64,000 nt of DNA, taken from NCBI GenBank assembly GCA_947425785.1, contig CANEAY010000008.1, positions 1 through 64,000 of the forward strand, read 5' to 3'. The notes under the pieces are model-generated. The model made no database searches. It saw only the letters and a program-made list of their open reading frames with translations, and was not told where the DNA came from. The stretch comes from an uncultured Pseudoflavonifractor sp. Lineage in GTDB: Bacteria; Bacillota; Clostridia; Oscillospirales; Oscillospiraceae. Both the position numbers and the translations under genes were made by a program. Positions 24,625 to 32,708 of this stretch are shown one piece after another; position 1 is the first letter of the stretch; every line of letters starts with the position of its first letter.

Positions 24625-26163
24625 TTATCCCGCCCACTCCAGGGTGGACAGGTCAAGGACATAGATGGGATAGAACCGAAGGCCCTCCAGCCCCTTGCGC
24701 ACCGCCACCAGATCGGCCAAGTCCTGGATGTAGACATTGGCGGCGTTCTCCGCCAGGTTCCGCTCCAAGTCCTTGTACAGCTGGGTCTGCTGGGCGTCGT
24801 CAAAGGTGGTCTGGGCCTTGGCGTAGAGGGCGTCGTATTCCTCGCTCTGATAGTTGATAAAGTTCCGCTTGGCAGAGGACTCAAACCGGGCCAGCAGGGC
24901 CCGGGCAGTCATGGTGGAGGCGTCCAGGCCCACCACAGTGGACTGGAACTGCCGGCCGGAGTACACATCGGACAGCCAGGTGCCCCACTCCACCAGCTCC
25001 AGCTTGGCGTTGATGCCCACCGCCTTGAGCTGCTCGGCAATGACCTGGGCGGTGTCGATATGGGGGGTATAGTTGGAGGGCACGGTGATGGTCATATCGA
25101 AGCCGTCGGGATAGCCCGCGTCGGCCAGGAGCGCCTTGGCCTTCTCCACATCATGGGTGTAGTAGTTGGTAAGGCTATCGTCAAAATACTTGCCGAAGGC
25201 GGGGTACATACTGGAGCCGATGAGGCTTCCGTACCCGTCGAAGGCCAAGTCCAAAATCTGCTGGCGGTCTACGGCATAGCACAGGGCCTGCCGCACCCGC
25301 ACGTCGTCAAAGGGCTTCTCGGCGTTGTTGAGGTAGAGGGCCTGCACCAGATTCATAGTGCCTTCGGCAATATAGAAGTCCTCCTCCAGCTGGGCCACCC
25401 GGCTGCTGGTCATGTGGGCGCACAGATCCACCGCCCCGCTCTGGAGGCTCATCAGAAGACTGTCCGGGTTCTCCATGACCTTCAGGGTCACCCTGTCCAT
25501 CTTGGCCGGAGTGCCCCAATAGTCCTCAAACCGCTCCAGCACCACATTGTCCTGGGCGGAGCGGGAGACATACCGGAAGGGGCCGGTGCCCACAGGGGCC
25601 GTGTCCTGCTTGTCGTAGTCCTTGGGCAGGATGGCGGCGGTCAGGTAGGAGAAAAACTCGTTGTCCGGCTCGGCAATGGTGATGGCCACCGTCTTGTCGT
25701 CCAGGGCGGCCACATCGGTGACGGCGGAGAAGGACTCCACCAGGGAGGAACCACCCTCCGCATCGGCACAGCGCCGGATGGACCAGACCACATCGTCCGC
25801 CGTCACAGTCTGGCCGTTATGGAACTTCACCCCGTCCCGCAGGGTGAAAGTGTAGGTCGTTCTATCATCGGAAATGGTATAGTCCGAGGCCACCGCCGGG
25901 ACAAGGTCACCGTCGGGGGTGGGCTTCACCAGCCCCTCGAACACGTTGAACATGATCTCCTTCGTCCCTGCCGCCACCGTCATGTGGGGGTCAAGGCTGT
26001 CGTCCAGGTCTTGGGCGATGGCCACCGTCAGCTCATTGGGTATGGCCTGGTGCTGAAAGCTCTCCTGGGGCGCCGGGGTCTGGGCGGCGTCGCCGCCGCA
26101 GCCGGAGAGCATAGCCGCCAATAGTCCTGTGGTGATGAGCCCCGCGATCTTGCGTTTGTTCAT
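24625..26163 (-). CDS. ABC transporter substrate-binding lipoprotein, family 5
   Basis: A 512-residue lipoprotein (signal MNKRKIAGLITTGLLAAMLS, lipobox with Cys22) of the SBP_bac_5 family: VAIAQDLDDSLDPHMTVAA, the family signature YTFTLRDGVKFHNGQTVTADDVVWS, and VRQALCYAVDRQQIL. Family members bind oligopeptides, nickel chelates or glutathione; the sequence alone does not decide. It is the first gene of the operon SBP-permease-permease-ATPase-ATPase. GGAAGATC lies before the ATG; upstream in-frame codons have no signal sequence. The 128 bases between its start and the upstream terminator contain small hairpins but no riboswitch I recognise. Confidence 0.93.
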   Translation of the reverse strand: MNKRKIAGLITTGLLAAMLSGCGGDAAQTPAPQESFQHQAIPNELTVAIAQDLDDSLDPHMTVAAGTKEIMFNVFEGLVKPTPDGDLVPAVASDYTISDDRTTYTFTLRDGVKFHNGQTVTADDVVWSIRRCADAEGGSSLVESFSAVTDVAALDDKTVAITIAEPDNEFFSYLTAAILPKDYDKQDTAPVGTGPFRYVSRSAQDNVVLERFEDYWGTPAKMDRVTLKVMENPDSLLMSLQSGAVDLCAHMTSSRVAQLEEDFYIAEGTMNLVQALYLNNAEKPFDDVRVRQALCYAVDRQQILDLAFDGYGSLIGSSMYPAFGKYFDDSLTNYYTHDVEKAKALLADAGYPDGFDMTITVPSNYTPHIDTAQVIAEQLKAVGINAKLELVEWGTWLSDVYSGRQFQSTVVGLDASTMTARALLARFESSAKRNFINYQSEEYDALYAKAQTTFDDAQQTQLYKDLERNLAENAANVYIQDLADLVAVRKGLEGLRFYPIYVLDLSTLEWAG

Positions 26164-26290
26164 ACCGATCTTCCTTTCATCACTGCTTCCCCCACGGGAA
26201 GTCAATGCCGGACGGATCACCCTCCGCCCACGGGGATTTTTTCGGCTCTGTTTCACTGTCCGGGCCGATCCCGAGCCGATAGAGACCGGC

Positions 26291-26348
26291 AAAAATAAAA
26301 GCCTTGCAGGATGGCCTCTCCACAGTTGGAGTAGACCTCCCACAAGGC
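26291..26348 (-). terminator. Long hairpin terminator after the CarD-like gene
   Basis: On the minus strand GCCTTG ... CAAGGC enclose GGTCT / AGGCC and CTCCA / TGGAG with loop ACTG, followed by TTTTATTTTT. It separates the CarD-like gene from the transporter operon and could also act as an attenuator if reading through. Confidence 0.78.
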
Positions 26349-26401
26349 TGTATTTTACACGATATATCCCGCTTTTGCAAGGGGTTTTGGCCCTTTTTCC
26401 A

Positions 26402-26917
26402 TCAGACTTCTACCGCGGGCCGGACTGCCCCCGCCGCCTTGGTCAGTCGCTGGGAGATATACTCTTTGACCTCCTCCACCGGGATGTCCAGAGCCGCCGC
26501 CAGCTCCCCAAACAGCAGGGCCTCTCCCTCCTTCATAAAACGCTCATCCACCGCGCCGAATTTCCTCTTTTCCCGCTCGGCGGTCTTTTTCTTGGTGTAG
26601 ATAGACATGGTCAGCTCAAAGAGGTCTTTGCAGTCGTGGGTAGCGATGGCGGCCTGGTAGTGCTCGGTAAGCTCCCGCAGGGGCAGGCCCTCACAGGCCG
26701 CCGAGGTGTAGGCGGGAATGTTGTCAATGAGCTCGTCCGCCTCCTGTCTGGAGACAATAGGCCGCATAAAGACCTTTCCGTTTACCGGCGCGTAGATGTC
26801 GCAATTCTGATAAAGAGGGGTCAGAGCGTAGAAGTCCTGGCCGTCCCGCCTGTCCACCCGCTCCACCCGGCACACCCCTGTGCGCCCATAAATGACCAAT
26901 TCTCCCGGCTGGTACAT
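26402..26917 (-). CDS. CarD/CdnL-family transcriptional regulator
   Basis: A 171-residue protein: a Tudor-like RNA polymerase-interacting domain at residues 1-60 (MYQPGELVIYGRTGVCRVE, YALTPLYQNCDIYAPV) of the CarD_CdnL_TRCF family, and a helical C-terminal DNA-binding domain (ELTMSIYTKKKTAEREKRKF, VDERFMKEGEALLFGELAAA). CarD proteins stabilise the open complex at rRNA and housekeeping promoters. Length is normal for the clostridial form. It lies between sigE and the transporter operon, all on the minus strand, with its own terminator. Confidence 0.9.
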   Translation of the reverse strand: MYQPGELVIYGRTGVCRVERVDRRDGQDFYALTPLYQNCDIYAPVNGKVFMRPIVSRQEADELIDNIPAYTSAACEGLPLRELTEHYQAAIATHDCKDLFELTMSIYTKKKTAEREKRKFGAVDERFMKEGEALLFGELAAALDIPVEEVKEYISQRLTKAAGAVRPAVEV

Positions 26918-27005
26918 AAAATCACATCCTTTATATACCTAATTATACCACTTTTTGGTCTTTTTATGTAAGAAAAACTTTTTGGCGGGGATATGGGCAA
27001 ACCGG

Positions 27006-27728
27006 CTACATCATTTTCAGGATCTCCCGCTTCAGCCGCTCAATGATGCGCTTTTCCAGCCGGGAGATATAGGACTGAGAGATGCCCAGCATGTCGGCCA
27101 CCTCCTTCTGCGTCCGTTCCGGCTGCCCATCCAGGCCGAAGCGCAGGGTGATGATGACCCGCTCCCGCTCCTCCAGCCGCTCCAGTGCCTGGGTGAGGAG
27201 CTGGCGGTCTACGTCGGCCTCCAGGGGCTGCATCACCACGTCGGCGTCGGTCCCCAGAATGTCGGAGAGCAAAAGCTCGTTGCCGTCCCAGTCGGTGTTC
27301 AGCGGCTCATCAAAAGAGACCTCCCCCCGCTGGTTGGAGGTCTTGCGCAGGTGCATCAATATCTCGTTTTCAATGCACCGGGAGGCGTAGGTGGCCAGCT
27401 TGATGTTCTTTTCCGCCTTGTAGGTACTCACTGCCTTGATAAGGCCGATGGTGCCGATGGAGATCAGGTCTTCAATGTTGATGCCCGTATTCTCAAACCG
27501 CTTGGCGATGTAGACCACCAGCCGCAAATTCCGCTCGATAAGGGTGGCCTTGGCCTCCTCGTCCCCCTCCCCCAGCCGGAGGATGAGGGCCGCCTCCTCT
27601 TCCCGCTTCAGAGGGGGCGGCAGGGTATCGCTGCCCCCAATGTACATCACCTTTCCCGGCAGGATCACCCCCCACCGGGCCAAAAGCGCCCGGAGCCGCC
27701 ACCAACTCCGCCGCAAGCGCTGTATCAT
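27006..27728 (-). CDS. sigE: Sporulation sigma factor SigE precursor (mother cell, early)
   Basis: A 240-residue pro-SigE. The first 30 or so residues ([20 protein letters not shown]) are the hydrophobic/basic pro-sequence that tethers it to the membrane; the cleavage region [14 protein letters not shown] matches Bacillus. Region 2 ([13 protein letters not shown]-type, here [40 protein letters not shown]) and region 4 ([20 protein letters not shown]) are complete. It follows spoIIGA by 25 bases, the conserved order in which the protease is encoded before its substrate. Confidence 0.97.
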   Translation of the reverse strand: MIQRLRRSWWRLRALLARWGVILPGKVMYIGGSDTLPPPLKREEEAALILRLGEGDEEAKATLIERNLRLVVYIAKRFENTGINIEDLISIGTIGLIKAVSTYKAEKNIKLATYASRCIENEILMHLRKTSNQRGEVSFDEPLNTDWDGNELLLSDILGTDADVVMQPLEADVDRQLLTQALERLEERERVIITLRFGLDGQPERTQKEVADMLGISQSYISRLEKRIIERLKREILKMM

Positions 27729-27753
27729 GTCTTTTTCCTCCTCACTTTTTCAT

Positions 27754-28566
27754 TTACGCGCCGATGAGGGCGCTGTACCCTCCTCCGTCGGACACCGGCG
27801 TGGGCGACAGTGCCACCAGGATGGGGCCGTAGTCCTCCCCCGCCACCCTGGCATTGTCCACCCGCACCGCCAACAGCAGGGCGTGCTCCACCCCCACCGC
27901 CCGGTAGGGCAGCAGCCGCCAGCGTCCATTCCGCCGCCGCGCCAGGGCGGACACCGGGTCGCTGAGTTCTCCCGGCTCCGGGCCCTCCCCCGGCGGGAAC
28001 AACGCCCCCAGCCGCTCCCCTTCCGCCACCATCACCGGCCGGCCTGTGACCGGGTCGGTGAGGGTGTTGCCCGTGTCCACCAGAGCGGTCAGGCGGCACC
28101 GCCGGCCCCCCAGCTCCAGTTCCGCCCCCGCCAGCTCTCCCCCGCCGTGGCGAAGGGTCCGGCGGAAGATAAAGCTCAAAAACACATAGCAGAAAGCGGA
28201 GCACAGCAGCACCGTAGGGAGGTCCAGCACCCGGGGACTGCCCCACAGCAGCTGCAGAGCCAGCACACCGCCCCCAAAGGCGGCGGCCACCCCAAAGAAC
28301 ACCAGGGTCAGCCGCAAAAGCCGCCGGGAGGAACCGTAGGCCGCCAAGGCCATCCCCACTGCCGACGCCAGCTTGCACAGGGGGTGGGTCAAAAAGCCCC
28401 ACCCCGGCAGCACCGCCCCGGCGGCATAGAGCCCGCCCAGCAATGCCGCCAGCGCAAAGCGGAGCCGCCGGAAGGGCTCCCCCGCCAGCTTGGCCGCGCA
28501 CAGTAATAATAGGTAGTCCATCAGTGCGTTGAGGGCAAATACCTCGTCGATATACACCACTTCCAT
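27754..28566 (-). CDS. spoIIGA: Sigma-E processing peptidase SpoIIGA
   Basis: A 270-residue membrane aspartic protease that cleaves pro-SigE once the septum forms. Residues about 1-150 give five membrane spans starting MEVVYIDEVFALNALMDYLL, and the soluble domain has the active-site motif LVDTGNTLTDPVTGRPV, as in retroviral-like aspartic proteases, and the closing GGGYSALIGA. The start MEVVYIDE fits the family; an upstream ATG would add 17 unrelated residues. First gene of the spoIIGA-sigE operon. Confidence 0.93.
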   Translation of the reverse strand: MEVVYIDEVFALNALMDYLLLLCAAKLAGEPFRRLRFALAALLGGLYAAGAVLPGWGFLTHPLCKLASAVGMALAAYGSSRRLLRLTLVFFGVAAAFGGGVLALQLLWGSPRVLDLPTVLLCSAFCYVFLSFIFRRTLRHGGGELAGAELELGGRRCRLTALVDTGNTLTDPVTGRPVMVAEGERLGALFPPGEGPEPGELSDPVSALARRRNGRWRLLPYRAVGVEHALLLAVRVDNARVAGEDYGPILVALSPTPVSDGGGYSALIGA

Positions 28567-28708
28567 GCCCCGCCTCCTCTCTGTCTCGCTGTCCATTATA
28601 AAGGGCTTGCCCTTCAAAAAAGGTCTAAAGGATGCCGGGACAAAAATGGTGTTTGTCCGACATTGGCCCCACAGCCCGGAAAAGCCGGGTTTTCTTGAAA
28701 ATTATGCT

Positions 28709-28737
28709 TGACTTGGGGCCTTTGGGGTGATAGAATA
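28709..28737 (+). promoter_or_regulatory. Promoter of the rpmG-secE-nusG-rplKA operon
   Basis: TTGACT (28709-28714), 17-base spacer, TAGAAT (28732-28737). It leaves a leader of about 215 bases before rpmG. Confidence 0.78.
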
Positions 28738-28744
28738 CTGTCAC

Positions 28745-28959
28745 CTATGAAAAGGGCCTTATTTTTTTATGCTCGTTTTTACGGTGTGGCGCAGCATAAA
28801 ACCCTTTCCCTCTCTGAGGTCATAGGGAGGCAATCATGCCGGCCTAACACCGCCTCGTGTCAGTCCCCTTCCGGGGGCTTTTTCGGGCTGGGCCGGCCAA
28901 TCCGCCGGAACCGGCTCTTTTTTGTTGGCCCGGCAAGTAATAAGGAGGTGCCGAAACAT
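28745..28959 (+). promoter_or_regulatory. Long structured leader of rpmG with attenuator-like hairpins
   Basis: The leader has AGTCCCC / GGGGGCT with loop TTCC followed by five Ts (28862-28883), then GCCGG (28892-28896) / CCGGC (28911-28915) followed by a run of Ts to 28923. GGCCAA (28895-28900) can instead pair with TTGGCC (28925-28930), which would break the second stem. Two terminator-like elements before the first gene point to attenuation; the signal is unknown. Confidence 0.55.
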
Positions 28960-29124
28960 ATGGCAAAAGCTGGCAACCGGGTGAAGATCACCCTGCGGTG
29001 CAACGAGTGCAAGCAGCGCAACTACAACACCAAGAAAAACAAGAAGAACACCCCTGACCGTTTGGAACTGAACAAGTACTGCCCCTTCTGCAAGAAGCAC
29101 ACGGTTCACACCGAGACCAAGTAA
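28960..29124 (+). CDS. rpmG: 50S ribosomal protein L33, zinc-binding form
   Basis: A 54-residue L33 (start [20 protein letters not shown]) with the CNEC and CPFC cysteine pairs of the zinc-containing form. Firmicutes often keep a second copy without cysteines for zinc starvation; none is in this window. AAGGAGGTG precedes the ATG. It is the first gene of rpmG-secE-nusG, the usual order. Confidence 0.96.
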   Translation: MAKAGNRVKITLRCNECKQRNYNTKKNKKNTPDRLELNKYCPFCKKHTVHTETK

Positions 29125-29172
29125 TGAGCTTTATCACCAATGACAGCTCACAAGAAAGAAGGGTAATACTGA

Positions 29173-29505
29173 ATGGCTGAAAACGACAAGCTGGAACAGG
29201 TGGAGACCTCCGCCCAGGAGCTGGAGACCACCGCTGCCGAGACCCCCGCGAAGAAGGACAAGGCCGATAAGAAGGCTGATAAAAAGCCCGCCAAGAAGTC
29301 CAAGCCCGGCTTCTTTGCCCGCATCGCCCAGTGGTGCCGGGAGACCAAGGCCGAGCTGAAGAAGGTACAGTGGCCCACATGGAAGCAGACGCTGAACAAC
29401 ACCCTCATCGTCATCGCCTTCTGTATCGTGGTCGGTCTGTGCATCTTCCTCTTCGACAAGCTGGCCGAGGGCGTCTTTACCGCTCTCATCAACCTCTTCC
29501 ACTAA
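29173..29505 (+). CDS. secE: Preprotein translocase subunit SecE
   Basis: A 110-residue SecE with the typical single C-terminal membrane span (TLIVIAFCIVVGLCIFLFDK) preceded by the conserved amphipathic ETKAELKKVQWPTWKQTLNN. It clamps SecY in the SecYEG channel. The first 45 residues are an unusual Glu/Ala then Lys/Ala-rich extension (AKKDKADKKADKKPAKKSK), longer than the 60-residue SecE of Bacillus; such extensions occur in several Clostridia and may contact ribosome or phospholipid, which is inference. Confidence 0.96.
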   Translation: MAENDKLEQVETSAQELETTAAETPAKKDKADKKADKKPAKKSKPGFFARIAQWCRETKAELKKVQWPTWKQTLNNTLIVIAFCIVVGLCIFLFDKLAEGVFTALINLFH

Positions 29506-29517
29506 GGGGCGAGCGCC

Positions 29518-30039
29518 ATGGAAGAGGCAAAATGGTACGTTGTCCACACTTACTCCGGCTATGAGAACACTGTGTGTGCCAGCATTGAGAAGGCTGTGGA
29601 GAACCGGGGTATGCACGACCTCATCCAGGAGGTCAACATCCCCATGGAGACCGTGACCGAGATCACCGATAACGGCCCCAAGACCGTAGAGCGCAAGGTC
29701 TTCCCCGGCTATGTGCTGGTGAAGATGGTGCTCACCGACGACACCTGGCATCTGGTTCGCAACATCCGCGGCGCCACCGGCTTCGTCGGCTCGGGCAACA
29801 AGGCCATCCCCCTCACCGACTCCGAGATCGCCGCCCTTGGCGTGGAGAAGCATGAGGTAGTGGTCAGTTACGAGGTGGGCGACAGCGTGAAGATCACCGA
29901 CGGCGCCCTGGAATCCTTCATCGGCACGGTGGAGGAGATCGACATGGATCACAGCAAAGTCCGCGTGGTGGTGTCCATGTTCGGCCGGGAGACCCCGGTG
30001 GAGCTGGAGCTCGACCAGGTGGAACCCATCAACAACTAA
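29518..30039 (+). CDS. nusG: Transcription termination/antitermination protein NusG
   Basis: A 173-residue NusG: an NGN domain (WYVVHTYSGYENTVCASIEK, FPGYVLVKMVLTDDTWHLVR, RGATGFVGSGNKAIPLTDSE) that binds the RNA polymerase clamp, and a C-terminal KOW domain (YEVGDSVKITDGALESFIGT, VSMFGRETPVELELDQVEPI). It starts 12 bases after secE and is followed by a leader and rplK. Length and domains are standard. Confidence 0.97.
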   Translation: MEEAKWYVVHTYSGYENTVCASIEKAVENRGMHDLIQEVNIPMETVTEITDNGPKTVERKVFPGYVLVKMVLTDDTWHLVRNIRGATGFVGSGNKAIPLTDSEIAALGVEKHEVVVSYEVGDSVKITDGALESFIGTVEEIDMDHSKVRVVVSMFGRETPVELELDQVEPINN

Positions 30040-30067
30040 GGCCGTTTGAACGGCCCAAGTCCCGCAA

Positions 30068-30103
30068 GTGGGAGGAATCCTCAAAGGGTTCCGTCCATAC
30101 CAC
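30068..30103 (+). promoter_or_regulatory. Probable L1-binding leader element before rplK
   Basis: GTGGGAGGAATCC (30068-30080) and the downstream GGTTCCGTCC ... ACCAC (to 30103) form a bulged stem in front of rplK. A GTGGGAGG...ACCAC element occupies this spot in other Firmicutes and resembles the L1 site on 23S rRNA, so L1 feedback on rplK-rplA is the likely use. A simple hairpin, GGCCGTTTGAACGGCC, lies just upstream. Confidence 0.6.
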
Positions 30104-30129
30104 ATTTTCAGTAGGAGGTGCTGTTTCAA

Positions 30130-30555
30130 ATGGCACAGAAAATCACCGGTTACGTGAAACTGCAGATCCCCGCCGGCAAGGCGACTCCGGCCCCCCCTGT
30201 GGGCCCCGCCCTCGGCCAGCACGGCATTAACATTGCCGCCTTTACCAAAGAGTTCAACGAGCGCACCAAGAACGACGGCGGCCTTCTGATCCCCGTGGTC
30301 ATCACCGTCTACGCCGACCGCTCCTTCTCCTTCATCACCAAGACCCCCCCTGCCGCCGTCCTCATCAAGAAGGCCTGCGGTCTGGACAAGGCCAGCGGTG
30401 TGCCCAACAAGGAGAAGGTGGCCACCATCAGCAAGGAAGACATCCGTAAGATCGCTGAGCAGAAGATGCCCGACCTCAACGCCGCCAGCATCGAGGCTGC
30501 CATGAGCATGATCGCCGGTACCGCCCGTTCCATGGGCGTCCTGGTGGGCGACTAA
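30130..30555 (+). CDS. rplK: 50S ribosomal protein L11
   Basis: A 141-residue L11 with the N-terminal domain ([34 protein letters not shown]) that holds thiostrepton-contacting prolines and the C-terminal rRNA-binding domain (ALDKASG-type here [29 protein letters not shown]). The ATG is set by AGGAGGTG; a TTG-like codon upstream would add four residues. It forms a tight operon with rplA. Confidence 0.97.
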   Translation: MAQKITGYVKLQIPAGKATPAPPVGPALGQHGINIAAFTKEFNERTKNDGGLLIPVVITVYADRSFSFITKTPPAAVLIKKACGLDKASGVPNKEKVATISKEDIRKIAEQKMPDLNAASIEAAMSMIAGTARSMGVLVGD

Positions 30556-30574
30556 GGCGAGGAGGTACAGAGAT

Positions 30575-31267
30575 ATGTTTAGAGGTAAGAAGTATCAGAA
30601 CGGCGCCAAGCTCATCGACAAGGCCGCCGCTTACGACGTGCAGGAGGCCATGGATCTGGTGGTCAAGGCCGCTCCCGCCAAGTTCGACGAGACCGTTGAG
30701 CTCCACGTGAAGCTGGGTGTTGACTCCCGTCACGCCGACCAGCAGGTGCGCGGCGCCATCGTTCTCCCCCACGGCACCGGCAAGACCCAGCGGGTGCTGG
30801 TCTTCGCCAAGGGCGACAAGGCCGACGCCGCCAAAGAGGCCGGCGCCGACTACGTGGGCGAGATGGATCTGGTGGAGAAGATCCAGAAGGAAAACTGGTT
30901 CGACTTCGACGTGGTGGTCGCCAGCCCTGACATGATGGGCCTGGTGGGCCGTCTGGGTAAGGTCTTGGGCCCCAAGGGCCTGATGCCCTCCCCCAAGGCC
31001 GGCACCGTCACTCCCGACGTGGCCAAGGCTGTTCAGGAGGTCAAGGCCGGTAAGGTGGAGTACCGTCTGGACAAGACCAACATCATCCACTGCCCCATCG
31101 GCAAGGTCTCCTTCGGCGCCGACAAGCTCACCGAGAACCTGAACGCTCTCATGGGCGCCATCATCAAGGCCAAGCCCTCCGCCGCCAAGGGCACTTATGT
31201 CCGCAGCTGCGTGGCCGCCTCTACCATGGGCCCCGGCGTGAAGCTGAACGCCGCCAAGTTCGTGTAA
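30575..31267 (+). CDS. rplA: 50S ribosomal protein L1
   Basis: A 230-residue L1 with the two-domain fold: domain I strands ([20 protein letters not shown]), domain II ([40 protein letters not shown]), and the signature [17 protein letters not shown]. It binds the L1 stalk of 23S rRNA and probably its own leader in front of rplK. GGAGG precedes the ATG. It ends the rpmG-to-rplA unit, after which a separate promoter drives rplJ-rplL. Confidence 0.97.
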   Translation: MFRGKKYQNGAKLIDKAAAYDVQEAMDLVVKAAPAKFDETVELHVKLGVDSRHADQQVRGAIVLPHGTGKTQRVLVFAKGDKADAAKEAGADYVGEMDLVEKIQKENWFDFDVVVASPDMMGLVGRLGKVLGPKGLMPSPKAGTVTPDVAKAVQEVKAGKVEYRLDKTNIIHCPIGKVSFGADKLTENLNALMGAIIKAKPSAAKGTYVRSCVAASTMGPGVKLNAAKFV

Positions 31268-31296
31268 GAAGCGGAACTTTCCCAAAAAATATACCT

Positions 31297-31341
31297 CCCT
31301 GGGGGATCATGCTTGACAAGATCCCCCAGGGGTGATATATT
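31297..31341 (+). promoter_or_regulatory. rplJL promoter embedded in a 12-bp inverted repeat
   Basis: TTGACA (31313-31318), 17-base spacer, TATATT (31336-31341). The -35 box lies in the 11-base loop of a perfect inverted repeat, CCCTGGGGGATC (31297-31308) and GATCCCCCAGGG (31320-31331), which may also end the rplKA transcript. Confidence 0.8.
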
Positions 31342-31349
31342 ATTGATCG

Positions 31350-31490
31350 TGTTCAGAGACAGCGGGGAGCCTTATGGCTCTAACGACGTCAGTCCCCCGC
31401 CGAGAATACAGCCAACAATCATGTGTTATTGTGCTGTTTTCGTGTCGGACACGAAAGCGGCATTTTTTATGCCGTATCTATTACCTGGAG
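31350..31490 (+). ncRNA. Ribosomal protein L10 leader
   Basis: The leader carries AGCGGGGAGCCTTATGGCTC, then TAACGACGTCAGTCCCCCGC and CGAGAATACAGCC, the conserved kink-turn core of the L10 leader family, in which L10(L12)4 binds its own mRNA. A later hairpin, CGTGTCGGACACG, with a downstream GGCATTTTTTATGCC, lies before the rplJ ribosome-binding site and could be the expression platform. Confidence 0.8.
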
Positions 31491-31503
31491 GTGAATTCCC
31501 AAT

Positions 31504-32151
31504 ATGCCGAACGCAAAAGTCCTGAGTGAGAAGCAGGCGGTCGTCGCCGGGCTCATTGAGACCCTGAAGGCCTCTGCCAGCGGCGTGCTGGTGAATTACG
31601 AGGGCATCACTGTCGCTGAAGACACCGCCCTTCGTAACGAGCTGCGCAAAGCCGGCGTGGAGTACGCCGTGGTGAAGAATACCATGGTTCGCCGGGCTCT
31701 GGATGACACTGGTCTCAGCGAGCTGGACGGGGTGCTTCACGGCACCACTTCCCTGGCCGTGTGTAAGGACGATCCCATCGCCCCCATGCGCGTCATCAAC
31801 AAGTTCGCCAAGAGCCTGGAGGGTGACCGGTTCGTCATCAAGGCCGGCTTCATGGACGGCAAGGTGCTGCCCCTGGAGGACATCGCCGCTCTGGCCGAGC
31901 TGCCCTCTAAGGAAGTCCTGCTGGGTCAGGTGCTGGGCATGATGCTCTCCCCCATCACCAGCCTGGCCATCGTCATCAAGGCCATCGCCGAGAAGGGTGG
32001 CGAGGTGGCGCCCAAGGCCGAAGAGGCCCCCGCCGCTGCCGAGGAGGCTCCTGCCGCCGAGGCCGCTGCCCCTGCTGAAGAGGCCCCCGCCGAGGAGGCC
32101 GCTCCCGCCGCTGAAGAGGCTCCCGCCGAGGAAGCCCCCGCCGCGGAATAA
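31504..32151 (+). CDS. rplJ: 50S ribosomal protein L10 with Ala/Glu/Pro-rich tail
   Basis: A 215-residue L10: MPNAKVLSEKQAVVAGLIET at the N-terminus, FVIKAGFMDGKVLPLEDIAA, and the helix that carries L7/L12 dimers (LSPITSLAIVIKAIAEKGG). Standard L10 is 165-175 residues; the extra 45 or so residues are almost only Ala, Glu and Pro in repeats of EEAPAAEE type. GGAGGTG precedes the ATG and an L10 leader controls it. It is followed 41 bases later by rplL. Confidence 0.96.
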   Translation: MPNAKVLSEKQAVVAGLIETLKASASGVLVNYEGITVAEDTALRNELRKAGVEYAVVKNTMVRRALDDTGLSELDGVLHGTTSLAVCKDDPIAPMRVINKFAKSLEGDRFVIKAGFMDGKVLPLEDIAALAELPSKEVLLGQVLGMMLSPITSLAIVIKAIAEKGGEVAPKAEEAPAAAEEAPAAEAAAPAEEAPAEEAAPAAEEAPAEEAPAAE

Positions 32152-32192
32152 GAAAATAAAAACAACATATTAAATTTAGGAGGTATACAATT

Positions 32193-32573
32193 ATGGCTAG
32201 CGAGAAGATCACCGCTATGATCGAGGAAGTCAAGGCCCTCACTGTTCTGGAGCTCAACGAGCTCGTCAAGGCCCTGGAGGAGGAGTTCGGCGTTTCCGCC
32301 GCCGCTATGGCCGCTCCCGCCGCCGGCGGTGCCGCTGGTGGCGCTGCTGCCGAGGAGAAGACCGAGTTCGACGTGGTTCTGGCCAGCTTCGACGCCGCCG
32401 CCAAGATCAAGGTCATCAAGGTCGTCCGCGAGATCACCGGCCTGGGCCTGGGCGAGGCCAAGGCTGTTGTCGAGGCTGCCCCCAAGGCTGTCAAGGAGGG
32501 CGTGAGCAAGGACGAGGCCGAGGAGCTGAAGAAGCAGCTCGAGGAGGCCGGCGCCAAGGTGGAGCTGAAGTAA
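32193..32573 (+). CDS. rplL: 50S ribosomal protein L7/L12
   Basis: A 126-residue L7/L12 with the N-terminal dimerisation region ([20 protein letters not shown]), an Ala/Gly-rich hinge ([15 protein letters not shown]) and the factor-recruiting C-terminal domain ([40 protein letters not shown]). AGGAGGT precedes the ATG. A strong terminator lies just downstream, so rplJ-rplL is the complete unit; rpoB is not next to it here, unlike in Bacillus. Confidence 0.97.
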   Translation: MASEKITAMIEEVKALTVLELNELVKALEEEFGVSAAAMAAPAAGGAAGGAAAEEKTEFDVVLASFDAAAKIKVIKVVREITGLGLGEAKAVVEAAPKAVKEGVSKDEAEELKKQLEEAGAKVELK

Positions 32574-32596
32574 TTCAGTCTTTCGACCCAATTCAT

Positions 32597-32634
32597 AAAA
32601 AACGGCTGGTGAAAATTCACCAGCCGTTTTTTTG
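32597..32634 (+). terminator. Terminator of rplJL
   Basis: AACGGCTGGTGAA / TTCACCAGCCGTT stem with a 2-base loop then TTTTTTT. Confidence 0.93.
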
Positions 32635-32708
32635 CTGTCCTTTCCTCTGGTTTGCTTTTCCCGGCCCGGCGTGCTATACTGGGTAAAAACCTTGAAGGAG
32701 GCGCCCTT

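Noticed and set aside
26164-26290. Cobalamin or nickel riboswitch before the substrate-binding lipoprotein
   Set aside because: Several hairpins are present but none of the conserved boxes of those classes; the upstream large hairpin with U-run is explained as the terminator of the CarD gene.
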